DNA of 34,039 bases from a bacterium (lineage in GTDB: Bacteria; Patescibacteriota; SICC01), in the NCBI GenBank assembly GCA_030699935.1, contig JAUYKS010000024.1, positions 1 through 34,039 of the forward strand, written 5' to 3'. Under the pieces are notes generated by a model. The model made no database searches. It saw only the letters and a program-made list of their open reading frames with translations, and was not told where the DNA came from. Below are positions 16,160 through 22,989 of this stretch, one piece after another; the stretch's first letter is position 1, and each line of letters begins with the position of its first letter. The translations under genes were made by a program, and so were the position numbers.

Positions 16160-17793
16160 TGAAGCGGCAGCGGGGCAACGCGGTCCTCTTTTCGCTCCTG
16201 ATCATGGGATCGGCACTGGTCGCCAGTGCCGGTATGGCGACGCTGGTGACCGGCGAGATCGCCAACGTGTCGCTGATCCCGCCGTCGGAGCACGCCTATT
16301 ACAAGACGGAGAGCTACGTGGAACAGGGCTTGTGGCAGAAGAAGCAGGACCCGGAGTACCAGATCGAGAATAAGTCCGAACTCCCGGCGAACTTCCTCTG
16401 CACCGGGAACTGCTTCGAGACCGCCCCGCGTAACCAAGCGGGTTCGCTGATAACGTACGAGTCGACCACCTCGGTCCCGGACGGGCAACTGGCTTTGACC
16501 CAGGACAAGGTGGTCCAACTGGACATCGACACCAGCGACACTACCGGATCGACGGGCCGGTTCGACCTTGGCAGCATCAAGGCCGCGAGCGGCCTGCGCG
16601 GCGTCGAGGTGACCGTGATCGCGTATCCGAAGCAAGCGCCGTTCACGGACATCACCGGCGCGTCCGGCGGTTCGGTGGAGACGCCGGTGTTCGTCGAGAC
16701 CCGCCTGTTCACGCCCGGCATGACCGGCTTGCAGCTGATCACCAACCTCGGGCCGCCCGAAACCAACCGGCTGGGTGAGCAGTTCCCGCCGCTTAACACT
16801 TCGTTCTACCGGCTGCGAATCAAGGCGCTCGGCGCGGATACGGTGGTCCAGCCGACCGCGATAGCCAATCCGAACACGAGCCTCCTGCTGCTCACCCCCG
16901 ACTTCCGCGTCACGGCGGTGGCCGAGGACGGCCGGGCCCGGCGGGGGATCGAGGTGCTGGTTCCGGCCACGGAACAGATCGCCAGCGTCTTCGACTTCGT
17001 GATCTTCTCCGACCTGGCCCTGAGCAAGACCGACGCCAAGCAGCAGCGGATCAAGTCGCTGAAGGTGAAAGTGTATGACGACGCCAACCGGAACTGCGTC
17101 AAGGATGCCGGCGAAGCGGGGCAGCCCGGCGTGGCGGTCTCGGCCGGTTCCGCCTATTCTGCTTCGACGGACGCCGACGGGATCGCCAGCTTCCCGGACA
17201 TGCAGCCGGGGAGTTATACGGTCAAACCCACGGTGGGTTCCGGCTCGACCGTGTGCAGTCCGCAGACGCGGAACGTGACGTTCGTGGACGACCAGACTAC
17301 GGAAGTGAAGGAGGCCGTCTTCCTGGTCCAATCGGCGCAGCGGGTGCCGTGGTACCGCGCCTACAATTACGGCTCAATCGACCATTGGTACACCGCGAAC
17401 AAAGCAGAGTACGACTACTGGACGACTCACGGATACACTGCGGAAGGAATCGCCGGATACCTCTACGCCGTCCAAGCTGCGGGCACGCAGCCGCTCTACC
17501 GTAGCTGGAACGGTTCCGAGACGACCCACTACTACACCATGAGTAAGAGCTCGCACGATTACTGGAACGCTCACGGGTACGTTTCGGAAGGAATTACCGG
17601 GTACCTGTATCCGTACAACGCTACTGATGACGCCGCCGGTCGAACGGGATGCCCGACCGGTTCCGACCCGTTGTATGAGAGCTGGTGGCCGGGGGGCGAC
17701 CACCTCTACACGATGAGCAAGGCCGAGTGGGATGCCGTGACCTGGTATGTAAAGCAACCCATCGTCGGCTGTATGTGGACGACGGCCGGATGA
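16156..17793 (+). CDS. PilX-like minor pseudopilin with adhesin tip (SdrD_B + DUF5648)
   Basis: This 545-residue protein starts at ATGATGA over the preceding stop. The N-terminus RQRGNAVLFSLLIMGSALVA lacks Glu5 and matches the atypical PilX/GspK-type signal expected of the tip subunit. A long beta-rich region follows. Then comes an SdrD_B/Cna-B-like domain (~295-390: VKVYDDANRNCVKDAGEAG, DADGIASFPDMQPGSYTV). Last are three tandem repeats (~394-545) resembling DUF5648, with WYRAYNYGSIDHWYT, LYRSWNGSETTHYYT and LYESWWPGGDHLYT spacing and GYTAEGIAGYLY turns. This architecture would put adhesive modules at the pilus tip. It is the last pilus gene; rnhA overlaps its stop. Confidence 0.85.
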   Translation: MMKRQRGNAVLFSLLIMGSALVASAGMATLVTGEIANVSLIPPSEHAYYKTESYVEQGLWQKKQDPEYQIENKSELPANFLCTGNCFETAPRNQAGSLITYESTTSVPDGQLALTQDKVVQLDIDTSDTTGSTGRFDLGSIKAASGLRGVEVTVIAYPKQAPFTDITGASGGSVETPVFVETRLFTPGMTGLQLITNLGPPETNRLGEQFPPLNTSFYRLRIKALGADTVVQPTAIANPNTSLLLLTPDFRVTAVAEDGRARRGIEVLVPATEQIASVFDFVIFSDLALSKTDAKQQRIKSLKVKVYDDANRNCVKDAGEAGQPGVAVSAGSAYSASTDADGIASFPDMQPGSYTVKPTVGSGSTVCSPQTRNVTFVDDQTTEVKEAVFLVQSAQRVPWYRAYNYGSIDHWYTANKAEYDYWTTHGYTAEGIAGYLYAVQAAGTQPLYRSWNGSETTHYYTMSKSSHDYWNAHGYVSEGITGYLYPYNATDDAAGRTGCPTGSDPLYESWWPGGDHLYTMSKAEWDAVTWYVKQPIVGCMWTTAG

Positions 17794-18224
17794 GCTCAGT
17801 GACGGTATTCACTGACGGCGGCGCCCGCGGGAATCCCGGCCCGGCCGGCATCGGCGGCGTGATCGTCCGCGGCGGCGTTGGGGGCGGCAAGGCCGGCAGC
17901 GGCGAGACGCTGGAGGAGTTCTCCAGCTACATCGGCCGGGCGACGAACAACCAGGCCGAGTACCAGGCCCTGCTGGCTGGGCTCGACCGGGCGCGGAAGC
18001 ACACCGACGAGGACGTCGTATGTGTGCTTGATTCCGAGCTGCTGGTGAAGCAGCTGACCGGCGAGTACCGGATCAAGAGTCCCGAGCTGAAGAAGCTCGC
18101 GCACCAGGTGAAGCACCTGGAGGAATCGTTCAAGTCGGTGAGCTACCGGCACACCTACCGCGAAGGGAACGAGCGGGCCGACGCGCTGGTCAACGAGGCG
18201 CTGGACAAGGCCGCTCAGGCTTGA
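17790..18224 (+). CDS. rnhA: Ribonuclease HI
   Basis: RNase HI cleaves RNA in RNA-DNA hybrids. Catalytic residues are visible: Asp in FTDGGARGNPGPAG, Glu in NNQAEYQALL, Asp in VLDSELLVKQLTG, and Asp in REGNERADALVNEALD. The basic-protrusion handle is absent, as in RNase HI of archaeal/Gram-positive type. The ORF track start at 17685 lies inside the preceding gene; ATG 17790 overlaps that gene's stop (ATGA) and gives a 144-residue protein of normal length. The rnpB promoter overlaps its stop codon. Confidence 0.93.
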   Translation: MSSVTVFTDGGARGNPGPAGIGGVIVRGGVGGGKAGSGETLEEFSSYIGRATNNQAEYQALLAGLDRARKHTDEDVVCVLDSELLVKQLTGEYRIKSPELKKLAHQVKHLEESFKSVSYRHTYREGNERADALVNEALDKAAQA

Positions 18225-18249
18225 AAAAAGTGCCCCACAGGCATATAAT
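18221..18249 (+). promoter_or_regulatory. rnpB promoter, TTGAAA-17-TATAAT
   Basis: TTGAAA (18221-18226) overlaps the TGA stop of rnhA, and a perfect TATAAT (18244-18249) follows after 17 bases. The predicted start, 18256-18258, coincides with the first paired base of RNase P RNA. Confidence 0.88.
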
Positions 18250-18257
18250 CCGTCATT

Positions 18258-18631
18258 GGTCGGCAGGCTACGCAGTCGCCGGGCCATTAACAGGCCGGGA
18301 GGAAAGTCCGAGCACCTCAGGGCAGCGCGGTCGGTAACGCCGACCCGGAGTGATCCGAGGGATCAGTGCCACAGAAACGATACCGCCGCGACGACGGACC
18401 GATTCGGTTCGCTGGAGCGGTAAGGGTGAAAAGAGTGCGGCAAGAGCGCACAGTCGTCGCCGGTGACGGCGGCGGGTGGTAAACCCAGCGCGGTGCAAGG
18501 CAAACAGGATCAGGACGGCCCGTCCGCTACGATCCGGGTTGCCGCTTGAGTGCCTGAGCAATCAGGTGCCTAGATGGATGACTGCGACGCGCTTCGGCGC
18601 GTACAGAACTCGGCTTATCGGCCAGCCGGCC
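18258..18631 (+). ncRNA. rnpB: RNase P RNA, bacterial class A
   Basis: This is the catalytic RNA of RNase P, which trims tRNA 5' leaders. Conserved elements appear in order: GCAGTCGCC near the 5' end, GGGAGGAAAGTCCGAGC (CR I), CCACAGAAACGATACC (CR II), AAGGGTGAAAAGAGTGCGG (CR III region), GGTGGTAAACCC, then TAGATGGATGACTGCGAC and TACAGAACTCGGCTTATCGGCC (CR V and 3' end). GGTCGGC at the 5' end pairs with GCCGGCC at the 3' end as P1, with one G-U pair. Length is ~374 nt, normal for type A. Short ORFs called across it are spurious. Confidence 0.96.
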
Positions 18632-18647
18632 GGATTATCATCGAGAG

Positions 18648-18671
18648 ACGCTCCCTGACGGGGGCGTTTTT
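18648..18671 (+). terminator. rnpB intrinsic terminator
   Basis: ACGCTCCC-TGAC-GGGGGCGT forms an 8-bp stem with one G-U pair and is followed by TTTTTCGTT. It lies 17 bases after the end of RNase P RNA. Confidence 0.85.
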
Positions 18672-18685
18672 CGTTGTGGCGCTGA

Positions 18686-18691
18686 TACGAT
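18686..18691 (+). promoter_or_regulatory. -10 box at TANNNT-N6-GTG spacing
   Basis: TACGAT ends exactly six bases before the GTG start of the next gene. It lies just downstream of the rnpB terminator, so this gene needs its own promoter. A leaderless transcript is likely. GGTGAG in the six-base gap is too close to act as a normal ribosome site. Confidence 0.5.
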
Positions 18692-18697
18692 GGTGAG

Positions 18698-19108
18698 GTG
18701 AAAATATTTATCTGTTGTAGCCGGTCGTTTTACCCGAAGGTCGACGGGATCAAGAAGGCGCTCGAGGAGTCCGGCCACCAGATCACGCTTCCGAACAGCT
18801 TCGAGGAACCGGGCAGGGAAGACAAGCTCAAAGCCGGCGATCCACGGCGACACGCCAAATGGAAGGCCGAGATGCTACGCGAGCAAGAACGGAAGATCAA
18901 AGCGAACGACGCCATCTTGGTCATTAATATCGACAAGCGTGAGCAGCGCAATTACGTCGGCGGTGCGACGTTTCTGGAGATGTTCAAGGCGTTCGAACTC
19001 GGCAAAAAGATTTTTCTCTGGAACGACATACCGGAGGGAATGTTGCGGGATGAGATCCTAGGATTCGAGCCGATCGTCATCAAGCAAGACCTCTCGCTTG
19101 TGAGCTAA
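18698..19108 (+). CDS. Nucleoside 2-deoxyribosyltransferase-fold protein
   Basis: This 136-residue protein starts KIFICCSRSFYPKVDGI, a Rossmann-like strand-loop resembling the substrate loop of nucleoside 2-deoxyribosyltransferase-like proteins. Further motifs are ANDAILVINIDK, then NYVGGATFLEMFKAFELGK and IFLWNDIPEG, which match the D-x-V-x-x-N and GG-x-x-E-x-G/A pattern of the family, with Glu as the likely nucleophile. The substrate is unknown: nucleotide salvage, sanitation or a signalling base are possible. The GTG start is supported by a precisely placed -10 hexamer. The sugar transferase follows after 12 bases but has its own TAAGCT box. Confidence 0.72.
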   Translation: MKIFICCSRSFYPKVDGIKKALEESGHQITLPNSFEEPGREDKLKAGDPRRHAKWKAEMLREQERKIKANDAILVINIDKREQRNYVGGATFLEMFKAFELGKKIFLWNDIPEGMLRDEILGFEPIVIKQDLSLVS

Positions 19109-19120
19109 GCTAAGTAATAA

Positions 19121-20515
19121 GTGAAACGTTCCGAACTGGCCATTTCCGCCCTGCTGGTGCCGCTCGACGCGGCCGCGGTGTACTGGGCGTTCATACTCTC
19201 GTACTACGTCCGGGTGGAGTCCGGCGCGCTGCCGGTGGCCTACGTCCTGCCGTTCGACCAGTACGCGCTGTTCGCGGCCGCCGCGACCGCGCTATGGCTG
19301 GTGGTCTTCGCGCTGCTCGGGATGTACCGGCTGCGCAGCACCCGCCGCGGCCTCAACGAATTCGCGCGGATCGTCGCCGGATCGTTCATCGGGACGCTCT
19401 CGATCGTCGCATTGATCTTCTTCCTCCGGATCGACTTCTTCTCGCGATTCGTGGTGATCTTCGGATTCCTGGCCGCCATCGTCCTGCTGGCCGTGGTGCG
19501 CGGCGCGGTCCGACTGGCCCAGCAGGCGCTGTTCCGTTACGGCGTCGGCGTCCGGCGGGCGATCATCGTCGGGACCGGCGCGCCGGCCAAGACGCTGGCC
19601 CACGAGTTGGCCGCCGGAGGGCGCGGCTACCGGATCCTCGGGTTCGTCGCGACCAAGCCAGGCGCGAAAGCGAAGGTACTCGGCCGACTCAAGGACGTCC
19701 CGGCGCTGCTGGCGCGGTACCGTCCGGACGAACTGATCGACGCGGACCCGGGCCTCACCGGCGCGCAGAAGCTGGTGATCATGGATGCCGCCGAGGACAT
19801 CCATACCGACTTCCGGTTCGTGCCGAGTACGCCGGAGCTGGCGACCGCCCGCGTCGGCGTGGCCGCGGTCGGCGGCATCCCGCTGATGACGATCCTGCGC
19901 ACCCCGCTCGAAGGCTGGGGCCGGATCGGCAAACGGACCTTCGACCTGGCGGGCGGACTGCTGGCGTTGCCGTTCTTCCTCGTGCTGTATCCCTTCGTCG
20001 TGCTGGCGATCAAGCTGGACTCCCGCGGCCCGGCCGTCTTCAAGCAGGTCCGGGTCGGACGGGCGGGCCAGCCGTTCGTCTCATACAAGTTCCGCGGCAT
20101 GGTGGACGACGCCGAGAAGCAGCTCTCGAAACTCCGCAAGTACAATGAGGTCTCCGGCCCGGTCTTCAAGATGAAGGACGATCCGCGGGTGACGCGGGTC
20201 GGGCGTTTCATCCGCAAGACCAGCCTCGACGAACTGCCGCAGATCCTCAACGTCCTGAAGGGCGATATGAGCTTGGTCGGTCCGCGGCCGCCGCTGCCGA
20301 GCGAGGTCAAGAAGTACAACCGCCAGCAACGACGACGCCTGACGATCAAGCCGGGGATCACCGGGCCGTGGCAGGTGTCGGGGCGCTCCAACGTGAGCTT
20401 CGACGAATGGGTCCGGCTCGACCTCTACTACATCCAGCACTGGTCGCTGTTGCTCGACCTGACGATCCTGCTCAAGACGGTCGCCGTGGTGCTGGGACGG
20501 AAGGGCGCGTACTAA
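19121..20515 (+). CDS. Polyprenyl-phosphate glycosylphosphotransferase (WcaJ/WbaP type)
   Basis: This enzyme transfers a sugar-1-phosphate to undecaprenyl phosphate as the first step of exopolysaccharide or surface-glycan synthesis. Four to five N-terminal membrane helices (~1-120) precede a CoA-binding-like Rossmann domain (AIIVGTGAPAKTLAHELA, ~145) and a C-terminal bacterial sugar transferase domain from ~269 (GKRTFDLAGGLLALP). Signatures are YKFRGMVDDAE, KTSLDELPQILNVLKGDMS, LVGPRPPLPSEV and KPGITGPWQVSGRS. Length 464 is normal. The start is GTG, with TAAGCT nine bases upstream and no Shine-Dalgarno sequence. Two GT4 enzymes follow, forming a glycan module. Confidence 0.92.
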   Translation: MKRSELAISALLVPLDAAAVYWAFILSYYVRVESGALPVAYVLPFDQYALFAAAATALWLVVFALLGMYRLRSTRRGLNEFARIVAGSFIGTLSIVALIFFLRIDFFSRFVVIFGFLAAIVLLAVVRGAVRLAQQALFRYGVGVRRAIIVGTGAPAKTLAHELAAGGRGYRILGFVATKPGAKAKVLGRLKDVPALLARYRPDELIDADPGLTGAQKLVIMDAAEDIHTDFRFVPSTPELATARVGVAAVGGIPLMTILRTPLEGWGRIGKRTFDLAGGLLALPFFLVLYPFVVLAIKLDSRGPAVFKQVRVGRAGQPFVSYKFRGMVDDAEKQLSKLRKYNEVSGPVFKMKDDPRVTRVGRFIRKTSLDELPQILNVLKGDMSLVGPRPPLPSEVKKYNRQQRRRLTIKPGITGPWQVSGRSNVSFDEWVRLDLYYIQHWSLLLDLTILLKTVAVVLGRKGAY

Positions 20516-20520
20516 GCGGG

Positions 20521-20598
20521 GCGGGTGCGGCGGGTGCAGCAGGTGCAGAGGGCATTCCGAGCGCCTGACTCCGGGACTCTGCCTGACTTCGGGACTCT
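20521..20598 (+). repeat. Two adjacent short tandem arrays (9 bp x3, 18 bp x2)
   Basis: GCGGGTGCG, GCGGGTGCA and GCAGGTGCA form a 9-bp array right after the sugar-transferase stop. GCCTGACTCCGGGACTCT is then repeated once with one change (20563-20598). Both abut copy 2 of the 71-bp palindromic repeat. Confidence 0.8.
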
Positions 20599-20606
20599 AA
20601 TTACTT

Positions 20607-20677
20607 CTTTTTCGTTACTTCCGAGAATCTGCAAAACATCTGCAAAAGATTGCAGATGTTTGGAAGTAAGGAAAAAG
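20607..20677 (+). repeat. 71-bp palindromic repeat (copy 2)
   Basis: The element runs CTTTTTCG, TTACTTCC, an 11-base bulge GAGAATCTGCA, AAACATCTGCAA, loop AAGA, TTGCAGATGTTT, GGAAGTAA, GG, AAAAAG. The inner 12-bp and outer 8-bp stems are perfect. It lies between the sugar transferase and the first GT4 gene. There is no U-tract on either strand after the stem. Confidence 0.9.
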
Positions 20678-20707
20678 GTGTACGAGATTCCTGGAGGGGT
20701 ACCGAGG

Positions 20708-20713
20708 TAAGCT
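20708..20713 (+). promoter_or_regulatory. -10 box at TANNNT-N6-ATG spacing
   Basis: TAAGCT ends six bases before ATG 20720 of the GT4 gene. No Shine-Dalgarno sequence fits (AGGGGT abuts the ATG). A leaderless start is likely. Confidence 0.45.
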
Positions 20714-20719
20714 AGGGGT

Positions 20720-21874
20720 ATGCGCAGAAATTTTCGGAGGCCCAAGGTCGCGCTCGTCCACGACCACCTCGTCCAAGACGGCGGGGCGGAGCAGGTGCTG
20801 CGCGAGCTGATGCGGATCTGGCCGGACGCGCCGGTCTACACCGCCTACTACGACCCGCGGCGGATGGGTCCGGACTTCCGGCGCACCGGTGGCAGCGGGC
20901 GCGCGCACACCGGCGGCAAGGACATCCGGACGAGCTATCTGCAGCGCCTTCCACTGGCGCGGCGTTTCTATAAGTGGACGCTGCCGCTGATCGACGGCGC
21001 CTTCCGCCGGTTCGACCTCTCGGAGTACGACGTCGTCGTCTCGTCGGCCTCGGCTTGGGCGAAGTCGGTCCGGACCGGCCCGGATACTTTGCACGTCTGC
21101 TATTGCCACACCCCGACGCGGTACCTCTGGAGCGACGCGGATCGCTACATCGGCGAGACGGGATACCCGCGCGTACTGAAGTCCGCGTTCCGAGGGATGC
21201 TCGGGCGACTGCGGAAGAAGGACCTCCGCGGTGCCCGCGGCGTCGATGCATACGTCGCGAACTCTCGATACGTCGCGGATCGGATCAAGAAGTACTACCG
21301 CCGTCCGTCCGTCGTGATCCATCCGCCGGTCGACTCGTCCAAGTTCGGCCCTTCGCGTAAGCGCGGGGACTACTTCCTGCTGGCGGGCCGCCTCGAGCCG
21401 TACAAGCGGGGCGACATCGTGATCGAAGCGGCGAACCGGCTCGGCGCCCGCTTGGTCGTGATGGGCGACGGCACCGACCGCCGACGGTTGGAGAAACTGG
21501 CCGGCCCGACCGTGGAATTCACCGGGCGGGTCAGCGACGCGCGGCGGAAGAAACTGTTCGCCGAGGCGGACGCCCTCATCAATCCGCAAGAGGAAGATTT
21601 CGGGATCACGGTAGTGGAGGCGCTAGCTTCGGGCGCGCCGGTGCTGGCGTACCGGCGCGGCGGCGCGGCGGAGATCGTCACCGCCCGGGCCGGCGCGTTC
21701 TTCGAACGCCAGACGCCGGATGCGGTCGCCGCGGCACTGCGGCGGTTCAAGCCGCAGCGATACCGGAAGGCCGACCTCACGGCCCGCGCCCGTGACTTTT
21801 CGGCGGCACGGTTCCGGCGCGCCTTGAAAACGCACGTCGACGCGGAGCTTGGGAGCCATGCGGATCGGCGTTGA
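20720..21874 (+). CDS. Glycosyltransferase family 4 (WbaZ-like)
   Basis: This 384-residue GT-B fold enzyme is likely a mannosyl- or related transferase for surface glycan. The N-terminal domain starts KVALVHDHLVQDGGAEQVL, the Gly-rich acceptor loop, with YCHTPTRYLWSDAD typical of WbaZ-type proteins. The C-terminal domain has LLAGRLEPYKRGDIVIEAA and the nucleotide-sugar E-x7-E motif in EEDFGITVVEALASGAPVLA. The sugar donor cannot be assigned. The next GT4 gene overlaps its end by 17 bases. Confidence 0.9.
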   Translation: MRRNFRRPKVALVHDHLVQDGGAEQVLRELMRIWPDAPVYTAYYDPRRMGPDFRRTGGSGRAHTGGKDIRTSYLQRLPLARRFYKWTLPLIDGAFRRFDLSEYDVVVSSASAWAKSVRTGPDTLHVCYCHTPTRYLWSDADRYIGETGYPRVLKSAFRGMLGRLRKKDLRGARGVDAYVANSRYVADRIKKYYRRPSVVIHPPVDSSKFGPSRKRGDYFLLAGRLEPYKRGDIVIEAANRLGARLVVMGDGTDRRRLEKLAGPTVEFTGRVSDARRKKLFAEADALINPQEEDFGITVVEALASGAPVLAYRRGGAAEIVTARAGAFFERQTPDAVAAALRRFKPQRYRKADLTARARDFSAARFRRALKTHVDAELGSHADRR

Positions 21875-22976
21875 CGCCCGCCCGTTCGCCTCACCGACCG
21901 GCCGCGGCGTCGGGCACTACGCCGAGCAGCTGGTCGGCGAGCTGGTCGCGCGATACCCGCGGGATACCTGGGTGTTGCTGCAGACCGGGCGGCGCCCGTG
22001 GCGTCCCGGCCCGGCACTGCGCCGCCGGAACGTCGAGATCCGGCGCGTCCGCGTTCCGAACAAACTAATGAATGCCTCGCTGGCCGCCGCCGGAAGGCCC
22101 TCCCTCCGGCAACTGCTCGGCGACGTCGACGTCTTCTTCATGCCGAACCTCGGCTTCCTGCCGCGGCTTCAGGACACGCCGCTGGTCCTCACTGTGCACG
22201 ACCTCTCGTTCGAACGGTCGCCGGAACTCTACACCCGCAAGGAACGCTGGTGGCACGCCGCCGTCCGGCCGCGCCGGTTGGTCGCCGCGGCCGCCCGCGT
22301 CACCACGGTCTCCGAGGAGTCGCGCCGCGAGCTGATCCGCTGGTACGGCGTACCCTCGGCTAAGGTCTCGGCCATCCATCCGGGGATCGACCGGTCACTG
22401 AAGCCTCCGACCGCCGCCGACCGCCGCCGGATCCGCCGGAAATACGGTCTCGGCCCCGCCGGAGACGCGGGCGACTATTTCCTCTACGTCGGCGCGTACG
22501 AACCCCGCAAGAACCTGCCGCGGCTACTCGACGGATATCGACGGGCGCGTCGGCAAGGCCTCCGAGCTGGCCTGGCCCTGGTCGGACCGGGAACCGGATC
22601 CGGGGCCGAGGAAGCCCGCGCCGCCGGAGCGAAGGTCCTCGGTTACGTGCCCGCGGCGGACAAGGCGCCGCTCTACGGCGAAGCGTTGGCGACGGTGCTG
22701 GTCTCGCGCCACGAAGGGTTCGGATTCCCGCCGCTCGAGTCGCTGGCCTGCGGGACGCCGAGCCTGGTCTCGCCGCTCCGGATCTTCGACGAGACCGTCG
22801 GGCCGGGCGCGCTCCGGGCGCGCTCCGCCGCCGGAATCGCCACCGAACTGATACGCTTGGAGCGCAGTCCGGCGTTGCGCCGGCGCCTGGTCGGGAAGGG
22901 GAAACCGCGATTGGACCGCTTCCGCTGGCGCCGCGCCGCGGCCGAGACGTATCGCTTGATCAAGGAAGCCGCATGA
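21858..22976 (+). CDS. Glycosyltransferase family 4
   Basis: This second GT4 enzyme has 372 residues from ATG 21858; the ORF track uses TTG 21849. The N-terminus MRIGVDARPFASPTGRGVGHY is the common start of the GT4 mannosyltransferase-like branch. Further motifs are LTVHDLSFERSPELY, VTTVSEESRRELIRWYGV, YVGAYEPRKNLPRLLDGY and the E-x7-E motif HEGFGFPPLESLACGTP. It probably acts sequentially with the preceding enzyme on the lipid-linked sugar made by the glycosylphosphotransferase. Confidence 0.9.
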   Translation: MRIGVDARPFASPTGRGVGHYAEQLVGELVARYPRDTWVLLQTGRRPWRPGPALRRRNVEIRRVRVPNKLMNASLAAAGRPSLRQLLGDVDVFFMPNLGFLPRLQDTPLVLTVHDLSFERSPELYTRKERWWHAAVRPRRLVAAAARVTTVSEESRRELIRWYGVPSAKVSAIHPGIDRSLKPPTAADRRRIRRKYGLGPAGDAGDYFLYVGAYEPRKNLPRLLDGYRRARRQGLRAGLALVGPGTGSGAEEARAAGAKVLGYVPAADKAPLYGEALATVLVSRHEGFGFPPLESLACGTPSLVSPLRIFDETVGPGALRARSAAGIATELIRLERSPALRRRLVGKGKPRLDRFRWRRAAAETYRLIKEAA

Positions 22977-22989
22977 CCCTCCACCGACC

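Noticed and set aside
17685-17789. N-terminal extension of RNase HI in the ORF track
   Set aside because: It lies inside the DUF5648-like coding region of the preceding gene, and the ATGA overlap at 17790 gives a normal-length enzyme.
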